DNA of 64,000 nt, from assembly GCF_000633395.1 (NCBI RefSeq), contig NZ_AYMU01000005.1, forward strand, positions 62,001-126,000. The letters are read 5' to 3'. Within the stretch, counting starts at the first letter, position 1. Every line of letters begins with the position of its first letter. The notes beneath the pieces were generated by a model. It was given only the letters and a program-made list of their open reading frames with translations, ran no database searches and was not told where the DNA came from. Shown one piece after another: positions 34,051 to 42,967 of the stretch. The translations under genes were made by a program, and so were the position numbers. The DNA comes from Pseudomonas sp. PH1b (GTDB lineage Bacteria; Pseudomonadota; Gammaproteobacteria; Pseudomonadales; Pseudomonadaceae).

Positions 34051-35460
34051 ATGTCCCGCGCTTTTTTTGATGAGATGTATGCCGCCAGTGGCGCCTGCCG
34101 CCCTCACTACCAAGCCTTCGCCCAGTGGCTGGCGGACACCCCCCTGGAACTGCTGGACCAGCGCCGGCGCGAAGCCGACCTGCTGTTCCATCGCGCCGGC
34201 ATCACCTTCACCCTGTATGGCGACGAGCAGGGCACCGAGCGCCTGATTCCCTTCGACATCATTCCCCGCAGCATCAAGGCCAGCGAATGGCGCACCGTGG
34301 AGCGCGGCTGCATCCAGCGGGTGCAGGCGCTGAACCTGTTTCTTGCCGACATCTATCACGCTCAGCGGATTCTCAAGGAGGGCATCATTCCCGCCGAGCA
34401 GGTGCTGGCCAACCAAGGCTATCAGATGGCCATGCAGGGCCAGGACCTGCACCGGGGGATCTATGCCCACATCGCCGGAGTCGACCTGGTGCGCGATGGT
34501 GATGGCCGCTACTACGTGCTCGAAGACAACCTGCGCACCCCCAGCGGCGTCAGCTACATGCTCGAAGACCGCAAGATGATGATGCGCCTGTTTCCCGAGC
34601 TGTTCGCCGCCCAGCGGGTGGCGCCCATCGACCACTACCCGAACCTGCTGCTCGACACCCTGAAGAGCTCCAGCCCGCTGGATAACCCGACCGTGGTGGT
34701 GCTGACCCCGGGACGCTTCAACAGCGCCTATTTCGAACACGCGTTCCTGGCCCGGGAGATGGGCGTGGAACTGGTCGAAGGCGCCGATCTGTTCGTGCGT
34801 GACGACCGGGTGTTCATGCGCACCACCGCCGGTGCCCAGGCGGTGGATGTGATCTACCGGCGCCTGGACGATGCCTACCTCGACCCGCTGTCATTCAACC
34901 CCGACTCGATGCTCGGGGTGCCCGGGCTGATTGCCGCCTACCGCTGCGGCAACGTGGTGCTGGCCAACGCCGTGGGCACCGGGGTCGCCGACGACAAGTC
35001 GATCTACCCCTATGTCGACGAGATGATCCGCTTCTACCTCAGCGAGGAGCCGATCCTCAACAACGTGCCCACCTGGCAATGCCGCAAGCCCGCCGAACTG
35101 TCCCATGTACTGGCCAACCTGGCGGACCTGGTGGTCAAGGAAACCCAGGGTTCCGGCGGTTACGGCATGCTGGTGGGCCCGGCGGCCACGGCGGCGGAGA
35201 TCGAGGAGTTCCGCGCCCGGCTCAAGGCCCGGCCCGAGGCCTATATCGCTCAACCCACGCTGTCGTTGTCGACCTGCCCGACCTTCGTCGACAGCGGCAT
35301 CGCCCCGCGGCATATCGATTTGCGCCCCTTTGTGCTGTCCGGCCGCGAGACCCGCCTGGTGCCCGGCGGCCTGACCCGGGTGGCCCTGCGCGAGGGCTCG
35401 CTGGTGGTGAACTCGTCCCAGGGTGGCGGCACCAAGGACACTTGGGTGGTGGAGGACTGA
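34051..35460 (+). CDS. Circularly permuted ATP-grasp protein (DUF404/DUF407 type)
   Basis: The 469-residue cytoplasmic protein has the permuted ATP-grasp layout: IPRSIKASEW and LRTPSGVSYMLEDRKMM in the first half, VKETQGSGGYGMLVG in the middle, and SSQGGGTKDTWVVED at the C terminus. ATP-grasp enzymes join a carboxylate to an amine using ATP, so a peptide-ligase role has been predicted from gene context, but no product is known. AAGGAG precedes the ATG at 34051. It is the first gene of a tight three-gene operon with the alpha-E and transglutaminase-like genes (gaps of 3 bp and an ATGA overlap). Confidence 0.9.
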   Translation: MSRAFFDEMYAASGACRPHYQAFAQWLADTPLELLDQRRREADLLFHRAGITFTLYGDEQGTERLIPFDIIPRSIKASEWRTVERGCIQRVQALNLFLADIYHAQRILKEGIIPAEQVLANQGYQMAMQGQDLHRGIYAHIAGVDLVRDGDGRYYVLEDNLRTPSGVSYMLEDRKMMMRLFPELFAAQRVAPIDHYPNLLLDTLKSSSPLDNPTVVVLTPGRFNSAYFEHAFLAREMGVELVEGADLFVRDDRVFMRTTAGAQAVDVIYRRLDDAYLDPLSFNPDSMLGVPGLIAAYRCGNVVLANAVGTGVADDKSIYPYVDEMIRFYLSEEPILNNVPTWQCRKPAELSHVLANLADLVVKETQGSGGYGMLVGPAATAAEIEEFRARLKARPEAYIAQPTLSLSTCPTFVDSGIAPRHIDLRPFVLSGRETRLVPGGLTRVALREGSLVVNSSQGGGTKDTWVVED

Positions 35461-35463
35461 ACC

Positions 35464-36414
35464 ATGCTTTCAAGAACCGCTGCAGACCTGTACTGGATGT
35501 CCCGCTACCTGGAGCGCGCAGAGAACCTGGCGCGCATGCTCGAAGTCAGCTATTCGCTGTCGCTGATGCCCCAGGCCGGGCGCGGCGATGGCCATGCCGA
35601 GCTGGCCATGTCGTTGCTGGCGGCCGGCACCCTGGAGGATTACCACCAGCACCACGGTGAACTCAACACCGAGCGCATGCTGCATTTCTTCGCCCTCGAC
35701 GACAGCAACCCGGGGAGCATCTACAGCTGCCTGCGGGCCGCCCGCAGCAATGCCCACGCGGTGCGCGGGCGGATCACCGCAGACATGTGGGAGAACATCA
35801 ACGCCACCTGGCTGGAGATGCGCAACATCGCCCGCAATGGCCTGGGGCGCTACGGCATCAGCCAGTTCTGCGAGTGGGTCAAGGAGCGCTCCCATCTGTT
35901 TCGCGGTGCCACCGCCGGCACCATCATGCGCAACGACGCCTACCGCTTCATTCGCCTGGGGACCTTCATCGAGCGCGCCGACAACACCCTGCGCCTGCTG
36001 GACGTGCGTTATGAAATGTTCGGCGAGGAATCCGAGGAAGTCAGCGACGACTCGGCCCGCGGCTACTACCAGTGGAGCGCCTTGCTTCGTGCCTTGTCGT
36101 CCTTCGAGGCGTTCAACGAGATCTACCGCAATGCTCCGGGCGCCGAGCAGGTGTCCGAGATGCTGCTGTTGCGGGCCGATGTGCCGCGTTCCCTGCACGC
36201 CTGCATCGAGGAGCTGGACCAGATCCTCGCCGGCCTGCCGGGAGACAACGGCCGCCCGGCCCAGCGCCTGGCTGCCGAGTTGAACGCGCGCCTGCGCTAC
36301 ACCGGGATCAACGAGATCCTCGATTCCGGACTGCACCAATGGCTGACCGAGTCCATCGCCCAGGTCCGCCACCTGGGGCAGACCGTGCACGAGTCCTATC
36401 TGGAGGTGGTATGA
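35464..36414 (+). CDS. Alpha-E domain protein (DUF403 type)
   Basis: The 316-residue all-helical protein starts MLSRTAADLYWMSRYLERAEN, the typical alpha-E opening with conserved Arg/Glu pairs, and continues NTLRLLDVRYE, LRALSSFEAF and NEILDSGLHQWL. The family is found almost only beside the permuted ATP-grasp and transglutaminase-like proteins; its biochemical role is unknown, and conserved acidic helices suggest a binding or catalytic scaffold. It starts 3 bp after the ATP-grasp stop and ends in an ATGA overlap with the next gene, so all three are translated together. Confidence 0.9.
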   Translation: MLSRTAADLYWMSRYLERAENLARMLEVSYSLSLMPQAGRGDGHAELAMSLLAAGTLEDYHQHHGELNTERMLHFFALDDSNPGSIYSCLRAARSNAHAVRGRITADMWENINATWLEMRNIARNGLGRYGISQFCEWVKERSHLFRGATAGTIMRNDAYRFIRLGTFIERADNTLRLLDVRYEMFGEESEEVSDDSARGYYQWSALLRALSSFEAFNEIYRNAPGAEQVSEMLLLRADVPRSLHACIEELDQILAGLPGDNGRPAQRLAAELNARLRYTGINEILDSGLHQWLTESIAQVRHLGQTVHESYLEVV

Positions 36415-37208
36415 AACTGTCCATTCGTCACGACACGACCTACAGCTACGCCGACGAAGTCTGCACCAGCATCCAGTTCCTGCGCCTCACGCCTCAGGAC
36501 AGCACGCGCCAGCAGATCCTCGAATGGCACCTGGAGTTGCCACGCCGGGTGCGCGCCCAGCGTGATCCCTACGGCAACATCCTCCACGTCATGACCCTCG
36601 ACGAGCCCCACGGGGCGATTGTCCTCTCAGCCTTTGGCGAGGTGCGGATCGACCCGGACCAGGACGTGGAGGGCGACAGCCAGTCGCCGCTGCCGTTCCT
36701 GCGCAGCAGCCACCTGAGCCAGGCCGACCTTGCCCTGAGCGAGTTTGCCCGACGCCACTGCGGCCAGCGCCGTGATCGCGCGGCCTTGATCGACCTGATG
36801 CAGGCCCTGGCCGAACACATGCCTTACCGTCCGGGTGTCACCGGAGTCGGCAGCACGGCCGCCGAAGCCTTTGCCGGAGGCGCCGGGGTCTGCCAGGACC
36901 ACACCCATGCGTTCCTGGCCTGTGCCCGCAGCCTGGGGATTCCCGCGCGCTATGCCTCCGGCTACCTGTGCACCGAGGACCAGAGCCACCTGGCCAGCCA
37001 TGCCTGGGCCGAAGCCTGGCTCGACGACGGCTGGTACAGCTTCGACGTGACCAACCGCCTGGCCCGGCCCGAGCGCCACCTGAAACTGGCGGTGGGCCTG
37101 GACTACCTGGATGCCTGCCCGGTGCGCGGCATGCGCCGGGGAGGAGGGATGGAGCAGATGCACGCGCAGGTGCAGGTCAGTTCAATGATGCAGGTTCAGC
37201 ATCAATAG
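36411..37208 (+). CDS. Transglutaminase-like cysteine peptidase/amidase
   Basis: The 265-residue protein has an N-terminal beta domain (IRHDTTYSYADEV, FLRLTP) and a C-terminal transglutaminase core with the full triad: Cys in GAGVCQDH (about 162), His in ASHAWAEAWL (about 194) and Asp in WYSFDVTN (about 209). Such domains cut or swap amide bonds. In this operon it may process or release the peptide or amide made by the ATP-grasp enzyme; that is inference. No signal peptide is seen. Its ATG overlaps the alpha-E stop. Confidence 0.9.
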   Translation: MKLSIRHDTTYSYADEVCTSIQFLRLTPQDSTRQQILEWHLELPRRVRAQRDPYGNILHVMTLDEPHGAIVLSAFGEVRIDPDQDVEGDSQSPLPFLRSSHLSQADLALSEFARRHCGQRRDRAALIDLMQALAEHMPYRPGVTGVGSTAAEAFAGGAGVCQDHTHAFLACARSLGIPARYASGYLCTEDQSHLASHAWAEAWLDDGWYSFDVTNRLARPERHLKLAVGLDYLDACPVRGMRRGGGMEQMHAQVQVSSMMQVQHQ

Positions 37209-37218
37209 GTGCGCGGGC

Positions 37219-38025
37219 TCAGTCCCGTCCCATGGATTGACGGCGGTACTCATCCGGTGTGGTGCCCATCATCCGCCGGAACATGCTGATAAAGGCTGAG
37301 GCGCTGCTGTAGCCCAGGTCCAGGCCAATGCTTTCCACGGTCTGGCCCTGTTCCAGCAAGGCCAGGGCCTGCACCACTTTCAAGCGCTGACGCCATTCGC
37401 TCAGGGACATGCCCAGCTCCTGCTGGCTGCGACGCATCAGCGTGCGCTCGCTGGTGTGGGCGGCATGGGCCAGTTGCGGCAGCGAGCGCGGGTCTCCGGG
37501 GTTGGCCTTGAGGGTGCGCAGCACCGGCCCCAGCAGCGGGTCATCGGAAGAGGGCAGGTAGCTGCCGGCGCAGGAGGCATGCCCCAGCTTGTCCACCAGC
37601 ACCTGCAGCAGACGCTGTTGTTCGTCGTTCTGGGGCAGCCCCGGCGGCGCCTGGCGCAGGTCGTCCAGGAGCGCCAGGACCAGCGGGCTGAGGCTCAGGG
37701 CGCAGTGCCGGGCGGGCAGGGCAGTGCACAGCTCGGGCGCCAGGTACAGCGAGCAGTGGCAGGCTTCGTGGCGGTTGAACCCCATGTGCTCGACATTGGG
37801 CGGCAGCCAGATGCCGTACTGTGGTGGCGCCAGGTAATGGTGGTCGCCCAATTCGATTTCCATCACCCCGCTGTAGGCGTAGACGAACTCGCCCCAGGGA
37901 TGGCGGTGGCGTGGGTAGGTGGCGTGGGCCGGCAGGTTGGCCGCGCGAAAGAAGATCGGCGCCGGCAGGGCTTCGCTGAAAGGGGGCAGGTGCAGCAGTT
38001 GCGCGGCTTTGTTCACGGTGGGCAC
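37219..38025 (-). CDS. AraC-family regulator with cupin sensor domain
   Basis: The 268-residue protein has an N-terminal cupin-like half (HRHPWGEFVYAYSGVMEIE) and a C-terminal AraC DNA-binding domain (about 165-262) with ERTLMRRSQQELGMSLSEWRQRLK, then GYSSASAFISMFRRMMGTTPDEYRR. The start is a GTG at 38025 without a good ribosome site and could lie further downstream. The divergent EamA exporter starts 102 bp away and is its likely target. It ends 10 bp from the convergent transglutaminase gene. Confidence 0.9.
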   Translation of the reverse strand: MPTVNKAAQLLHLPPFSEALPAPIFFRAANLPAHATYPRHRHPWGEFVYAYSGVMEIELGDHHYLAPPQYGIWLPPNVEHMGFNRHEACHCSLYLAPELCTALPARHCALSLSPLVLALLDDLRQAPPGLPQNDEQQRLLQVLVDKLGHASCAGSYLPSSDDPLLGPVLRTLKANPGDPRSLPQLAHAAHTSERTLMRRSQQELGMSLSEWRQRLKVVQALALLEQGQTVESIGLDLGYSSASAFISMFRRMMGTTPDEYRRQSMGRD

Positions 38026-38127
38026 CGGTTGGCGGATAAGTGCTATGGGCTGGCGGAATAAAACTATATCTAGGAAAACTGTCAGGCGGACAATCCTTCA
38101 TCACTTTTTCTCCATGAAGGATCTGCC

Positions 38128-39078
38128 ATGGCCACTCGCCAACCCCTGGATGCCACCGCCTGTAGCCTGATGGTCGGCCTGTGCGCGATCTGGGGCCTGC
38201 AACAGGTGGCGCTCAAGGCTACTGCGCCGGACATTGCCCCTGTGCTGCAGATTGCCCTGCGTTCCGGCGGCGCGGCGCTGCTGGTGGGGCTGCTGATGCG
38301 CTGGCGCGGCGAGAGCCTGGGGCTGGGCGATGGCCACTGGCGTCCGGGCCTGCTGGTGGGCGGGTTGTTCGCCCTGGAGTTTCTGCTGGTGGGTGAAGGG
38401 TTGCGCTACACCACGGCCTCGCACATGGCGATCTTTCTCTATACCGCGCCGATCTTCGCCGCCCTCGGGTTGCATTGGCTGATGCCCGCCGAGCGTCTCA
38501 AACCTGCGCAATGGCTGGGCATCGGCGTGGCCTTTGGCGGCATAGTCGTGGCCTTCAGCGGACCCTCCACGGCCGGGCACGGTGGCGGCAGCAATGTGCT
38601 GCTGGGGGATTTTCTCGGGGTGCTGGGCGGGGTTGCCTGGGGCGCCACCACGGTGGTGGTGCGCTGTTCGCGGCTGGCTTCCAGCCCGACCACCCGCACT
38701 CTGCAATACCAGTTGCTGGGGGCGTTCGTCTGGCTCGGACTGGCGGCCCTGCTGTTCGGCCAGACACGGATCCATTTCACTCCCCTGGTGATCGCCAGCC
38801 TGGGGTTCCAGGTGCTGGTGGTGTCCTTCGCCAGCTTCCTGATCTGGTTCACGCTGCTGCGCCGTTACCCGGCCTCGCGGCTTGGAGTGCTGTCGTTCAT
38901 GACTCCGCTGTTCGGCATCGGCTTTGGGGTGTGGCTGTTGCACGAGCCCTTGGAGCGGAGCTTCATCTTCGGCGCGCTGCTGGTGCTGTCGGGGATCGTC
39001 ATGGTCAGTGGCTACGAATGGCTGCGCCAGCGTCTCAAGCGCAACCGCGAAAGCCCGGTTGCGCCGCACAGCTCTTGA
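38128..39078 (+). CDS. EamA/DMT-family transporter
   Basis: The 316-residue inner-membrane protein has ten hydrophobic helices in two EamA repeats (about 10-145 and 160-300), with the typical FLYTAPIFAALG and SFMTPLFGIGFGVWLL ends. Family members export amino acids or other small metabolites. GAAGGATC precedes the ATG at 38128. The divergent AraC gene probably controls it. Confidence 0.9.
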   Translation: MATRQPLDATACSLMVGLCAIWGLQQVALKATAPDIAPVLQIALRSGGAALLVGLLMRWRGESLGLGDGHWRPGLLVGGLFALEFLLVGEGLRYTTASHMAIFLYTAPIFAALGLHWLMPAERLKPAQWLGIGVAFGGIVVAFSGPSTAGHGGGSNVLLGDFLGVLGGVAWGATTVVVRCSRLASSPTTRTLQYQLLGAFVWLGLAALLFGQTRIHFTPLVIASLGFQVLVVSFASFLIWFTLLRRYPASRLGVLSFMTPLFGIGFGVWLLHEPLERSFIFGALLVLSGIVMVSGYEWLRQRLKRNRESPVAPHSS

Positions 39079-39111
39079 GAACCCAGCCGCCTCGCGAGCA
39101 GGCGCAGGGAT

Positions 39112-39762
39112 TCAGCGTTTCGCCGCCTCAACGGCGTTGCGGATTTCTTCCTGCAATTGGCGGGCGCCGCTGCAGGCCGGGTCGGCGGGGCCGTGCTTGC
39201 AGGACTTTTCCAGCACCTTCAATGCCAGGTTGACATCGGGGGTTACGCCTATGCCCCGGCTCAGGTGGAAGCCGTACATGGTGCAGGCCCAGGGATCATC
39301 CAGCTCACAGGCCTTGTTGAAGGTCTGCACCGCACAGTGCCGGACGGCCTGGCTGTCGGCATCGGCCGTGAGCATGCCAGCGGCGCGGTTGGTGCATCCG
39401 GAGACCAGCCCCAGGCTGCAGGCGCGCTGGTACAGCGGTTCATAGCCGTCCGCGGGGCCCTTTGCCTGTTGCAGGGTGGTTGCCAGCCAGTAGCAGTCGT
39501 TGCCGTCGCCGGCTTCGCAGCGCTGCAGGCAGGCCTCCAGTTGCCCAGGGGATGCACAGCGGTTGGCTTGCATGCTGCGTGTCGCGGTCCTGGCCGGCAT
39601 GTTGTCGCCGGGGCATTGCCTGGCCTGGGCTTGCCAGTCTTGCCGGGCCTGGATGTCGGCATACAGCCTGTCGATCAGGGCCTGGTTGTCTGACGTGGCG
39701 CTGGCGGCAAGGCTCGACAGCAGGGCGATGCCGAACAGGCAGAAACGGTAGAGGCGATGCAT
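39112..39762 (-). CDS. Exported Cys-rich Sel1-like repeat protein
   Basis: The 216-residue product has a signal peptide (MHRLYRFCLFGIALLSSLAASA, cut here for length: about residues 1-22) and then helical pairs with cysteines spaced as in Sel1/HcpC-type repeats (CLQRCEAGDGNDCYWLA, CSLGLVSGC, CELDDPWACTMYG). Such repeats form disulfide-stabilised periplasmic scaffolds; some are called beta-lactamase-like HcpC proteins, but no catalytic role is evident. It is divergent from the radical-SAM gene, across the LexA box. Confidence 0.8.
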   Translation of the reverse strand: MHRLYRFCLFGIALLSSLAASATSDNQALIDRLYADIQARQDWQAQARQCPGDNMPARTATRSMQANRCASPGQLEACLQRCEAGDGNDCYWLATTLQQAKGPADGYEPLYQRACSLGLVSGCTNRAAGMLTADADSQAVRHCAVQTFNKACELDDPWACTMYGFHLSRGIGVTPDVNLALKVLEKSCKHGPADPACSGARQLQEEIRNAVEAAKR

Positions 39763-39906
39763 GGCACAGAGTCCTTTCCAGAGGAGCGTGGGGGCGGGCG
39801 TATGTTAAGGATTTTCGCCAACAGCACCAGGCTGCCGACGGGTTGGCGAGATTTTTTTCACTTTGCCCCTGGCAACGCCCTTGTGGTCCCGGGCTTTTAC
39901 TCTGTA

Positions 39907-39922
39907 CTGTATATAAAAACAG
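39907..39922 (+). promoter_or_regulatory. LexA (SOS) box
   Basis: CTGTATATAAAAACAG fits the CTGT-N8-ACAG LexA consensus exactly, with TA flanks on both sides extending the palindrome to 20 bp (39905-39924). It ends 16 bp before the radical-SAM start codon, well placed for LexA to repress the two-gene repair operon until DNA damage. Confidence 0.85.
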
Positions 39923-39938
39923 TATCCGGGCCCCGACC

Positions 39939-41159
39939 ATGCAGTTGATCGACAAGTTGAGCATCCTCGCCGATGCGGCCAAGTACGATGCCTCCTGCGC
40001 CAGCAGCGGGGCGCCCAAGCGCAGCTCCGAGGGCAAGAGCGGGCTGGGTTCGAGCAACGGCATGGGCATCTGCCACAGCTATACCCCGGATGGGCGCTGC
40101 GTCTCGCTGCTCAAGGTCCTGCTGACCAATTTCTGCCTCTATGACTGCCAGTACTGCGTCAACCGTCGTTCCAGCGACGTGCCCCGGGCGCGCTTCAGCC
40201 CCGAGGAAGTGGTGCACCTGACCCTGGATTTCTACCGGCGCAATTGTGTCAGCGGCCTGTTTCTCAGCTCCGGGATCATTCGCTCGGCGGACTACACCAT
40301 GGAGCAGTTGGTGCGGGTGGCGCAGCTGCTGCGCGAGGTGCATGAATTTCGCGGCTACATCCACCTCAAGACCATTCCCGATGCCGACCCGGCGCTGATC
40401 GAGCAGGCCGGGCGCTATGCCGATCGCCTCAGCGTGAATGTCGAGTTGCCCACCGATCAGGGCCTCAGGACCCTGGCCCCGGAAAAGCAGCTGGGCTCGA
40501 TCAAGCAGGCGATGCAGACCATCTACACCGGCGAGCAGACGGTACTCAACGAGCCCCGGGCGCCGCGTTTCGCCCCGGCCGGGCAGAGCACCCAGATGAT
40601 CGTCGGCGCCGATGACACCGACGACAGCACCATCCTCCACAGTGCCCAGGCGCTGTATGGCAACTTCCGCTTGCGCCGGGTCTATTACTCGGCCTTCAGC
40701 CCGATTCCCAACAGCCCGAAAAGCGTGCCCCTGGCCGCGCCGCCGCTGATGCGCGAACACCGCCTGTACCAGGCCGACTTCCTCCTGCGGGGCTACGGTT
40801 TTAGTGCCAACGAGCTGTTCAAGGGCCCCGGGCACCTGGCCCTGGACATCGACCCCAAGCTGGCCTGGGCCCTGGAGAATCGCAGCGTGTTTCCCCTCGA
40901 CCTGAACCGCGCCGAGCCGGCGCTGATCTCGCGGATTCCGGGGATTGGCCTGCGCACCACCCAGCGCCTGGTGGCGTTGCGCCGCGAGCGGCGGATCCGC
41001 TTCGAAGACCTGGCGCGCATGCGCTGCGTGCTGAGCAAGGCCAAGCCGTTCTTCATCACCAGCGACTATCACCCGCAGCAGGCGGAAAGCAGCAGTGCCT
41101 CGCTCTACCAGCAACTGCGCGATCGCCCGCAGCCGCAGCAGATGGGGCTGTGGGGATGA
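39939..41159 (+). CDS. Radical-SAM protein of the putative DNA modification/repair family
   Basis: The 406-residue protein has the radical-SAM cluster motif CxxxCxxC (C66, C70, C73 in NFCLYDCQYC), a TIM-barrel core with FSPEEVVHL and LFLSSGI, and a C-terminal helix-hairpin-helix (RIPGIGLRTTQRLV) that can bind DNA. This is the family repeatedly found beside a DUF4130/uracil-glycosylase-like partner, as here, and predicted to act in DNA repair, though its reaction is unknown. The ATG at 39939 is the first after the LexA box; the open frame upstream lacks family sequence. Confidence 0.92.
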   Translation: MQLIDKLSILADAAKYDASCASSGAPKRSSEGKSGLGSSNGMGICHSYTPDGRCVSLLKVLLTNFCLYDCQYCVNRRSSDVPRARFSPEEVVHLTLDFYRRNCVSGLFLSSGIIRSADYTMEQLVRVAQLLREVHEFRGYIHLKTIPDADPALIEQAGRYADRLSVNVELPTDQGLRTLAPEKQLGSIKQAMQTIYTGEQTVLNEPRAPRFAPAGQSTQMIVGADDTDDSTILHSAQALYGNFRLRRVYYSAFSPIPNSPKSVPLAAPPLMREHRLYQADFLLRGYGFSANELFKGPGHLALDIDPKLAWALENRSVFPLDLNRAEPALISRIPGIGLRTTQRLVALRRERRIRFEDLARMRCVLSKAKPFFITSDYHPQQAESSSASLYQQLRDRPQPQQMGLWG

Positions 41160-42049
41160 TCAGCCTGGACTGCGACGACCTGTTCGACACCTGGCGCCAG
41201 CAGGCGCGCTGGCTGCTCAGCCATTCCATCGACCCGAGCCGGGTCAGTTGGTCCGGCAAGCAGGCAGCCGACCTGTTCGCCAGCGATGAAGACCTCGCCC
41301 AGGAGCCGGGCCCTTTTCGCGCGCGCATTCCCCTGGCGCTGTTGCCACTGCTGGAGCGGGCCGGTGCCTGGTGCGGAGAGCAGCGCTGGAGCCTGCTGTA
41401 CGAAGTGCTGTGGCGGGTCGCACACGGTGATCGCACGGCGATGCTCAGCGGCGATGCGCTGGGCAGCGAGCTGCAACGACGGATCAGGCAGGTGGACCGC
41501 GAGGCCCATCACCTGCATGCCTTCGTCCGCTTCGTCAGCGTGCCCGAAGGCCGCTCGAACCTCGCAGAGCAGCCGCAGTACGTGGCCTGGCACGAGCCGG
41601 CCCACGACATCCTGGCCAGTGCCAGCGAGCACTTCATCGGGCGCCTGGGGCGCCAGCGCTGGATCATCGCCACGCCCCGGGACGGGGTCTGCTATGACGG
41701 CCAGCGGCTGATCCACCTGCGCCAGTGCCCGCGCGCCTGGCAACACCTGGCGCAGACCATCGAAGACCCCAAGGGCGACCTGTGGCTGGCCTACTACAGC
41801 CACATCTTCAACCCGGCACGGCTCAACCCCAAGGTCATGCAGGGGCATTTGCCGGCGCGGTTCTGGAAGCACCTGCCGGAAGGCCCGCTGATTCCCGCAC
41901 TGATCAGCGAAGCCCGCCACGGCAAGCAGCGTGATGGCCAGGCCAGCGCCGTGGCGGCGCGGCCGGGCAAGCGGATTGGCCAGGTGCACAGCGATAGCCC
42001 TGGGCATTGGTCGGGGCCATCCATGACAATGGGCGGCTTCGAACAATGA
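41156..42049 (+). CDS. TIGR03915/DUF4130-type putative DNA-repair protein
   Basis: The 297-residue protein shows the family's N-terminal pattern (DTWRQQARWLLSHSIDPSRVSW), RVAHGDR, VDREAHHLHAFVRF and AWHEPAHDILASASEHFIGRL, then WIIATPRDGVCYD and a C-terminal TYxxIFNPARLNPK-like stretch (YYSHIFNPARLNPKVMQGHLP in outline). Its ATG overlaps the radical-SAM stop as ATGA, so the two are co-translated. Longer family members carry a uracil-glycosylase-like domain; this version ends after DUF4130. Function is predicted as DNA repair, unproven. Confidence 0.88.
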   Translation: MISLDCDDLFDTWRQQARWLLSHSIDPSRVSWSGKQAADLFASDEDLAQEPGPFRARIPLALLPLLERAGAWCGEQRWSLLYEVLWRVAHGDRTAMLSGDALGSELQRRIRQVDREAHHLHAFVRFVSVPEGRSNLAEQPQYVAWHEPAHDILASASEHFIGRLGRQRWIIATPRDGVCYDGQRLIHLRQCPRAWQHLAQTIEDPKGDLWLAYYSHIFNPARLNPKVMQGHLPARFWKHLPEGPLIPALISEARHGKQRDGQASAVAARPGKRIGQVHSDSPGHWSGPSMTMGGFEQ

Positions 42050-42060
42050 GGCAGGCAGCC

Positions 42061-42747
42061 ATGGATGACGGCAAGGGGATTACCGAGGTGTTCTGGTCGA
42101 AGACCGTCAGCGACGACGCCAAGATGATGTGGCGGGTCGGCAGCCGGGGCGCGACCTTCCTGATGGCCTTGCTGTTGCCCAAGACCGGGTTCAAGGCCGT
42201 GGACATCGCAGTGGGGGTGCTGACCATGCTGATCCCCTTGCTGGTGATCGAAACGCAAAGGGCCTATTCGAAGTTCTCCCCCGGGTTCCTGGCCTGGGTG
42301 ATCCGCATCAGCGTGTTTGCCAGCGGTGTGGCCATGGCCAGCCTGGGGCTGGTGATCTACTTCGGGGTGGTCATGCCTGTGGTTTCGGCGGTGGGGGTGC
42401 ATTTCTTCCAGCAAAGTACTCGCTACCACGGGCAGGGGCAGAGCGCTGTGGAGCTCTTCGGATTCTGGTGGATGGCAGCCGTCACCGGGTTTGCCGTGCT
42501 GTATGCGCTGTTGAAGAATTTTCGCGAGACGAAGATTTTCGAGATTGTCTATCACCTGCCGCGCAACGCGGTGCGGCAACTCATGCAGGATCGGCCATTG
42601 CGTGCTGACAACTGGCCGATGTTCGTCTGGTTCGAACTCTGTGTGTTGATCGGCAGCTTCCTCTACACCTTCATGGCCTCCCAGGCTGCGTTGCTGGTGG
42701 TGGACGGGTCGCGACAGGTGTTGAAGTTGTTCGGAACCGGCCTCTAG
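42061..42747 (+). CDS. Unknown four-helix membrane protein
   Basis: The 228-residue product has about four hydrophobic helices (about 35-60, 75-100, 130-150 and 190-215) and no recognised domain. GAGGCAGG precedes the ATG at 42061; an ATG at 42046 overlapping the DUF4130 stop is an alternative and would couple it to the repair operon. Whether it belongs to the SOS unit is unclear, but it directly follows in the same direction. Confidence 0.7.
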   Translation: MDDGKGITEVFWSKTVSDDAKMMWRVGSRGATFLMALLLPKTGFKAVDIAVGVLTMLIPLLVIETQRAYSKFSPGFLAWVIRISVFASGVAMASLGLVIYFGVVMPVVSAVGVHFFQQSTRYHGQGQSAVELFGFWWMAAVTGFAVLYALLKNFRETKIFEIVYHLPRNAVRQLMQDRPLRADNWPMFVWFELCVLIGSFLYTFMASQAALLVVDGSRQVLKLFGTGL

Positions 42748-42832
42748 GGAGGGACCCGCCTTCGTCGAGAGGAAGACGGGCACCGCTGGCTGTGGCAAGG
42801 CGCCACCTGGTGGGGCTCGGCCCTCGGCAGCA

Positions 42833-42967
42833 ACTGTACTTGAAGCTGGTCGTCAGGTTGCGCGGGGCACCCTGGTTGCCGCAGGAACCGGCGTTGCTGT
42901 AGCCGCTGCGATCGAACCGGTTGTCGAGGTTGAGGGAGGCGCTGAGGTCCGAATGATAAAGCTTGTC
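42833..42967 (-). pseudogene. C-terminal remnant of a TonB-dependent siderophore receptor
   Basis: In one minus-strand frame about 45 codons read DLSASLNLDNRFDR, GYSNAG and GAPRNLTTSFKYS, the last beta strands of FpvA-like receptors, which normally end in SF plus a stop. Here the last Phe is Cys, no stop follows, and an in-frame TAG sits just before the stretch. No other receptor part is nearby, so this is a decayed fragment. Confidence 0.7.
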
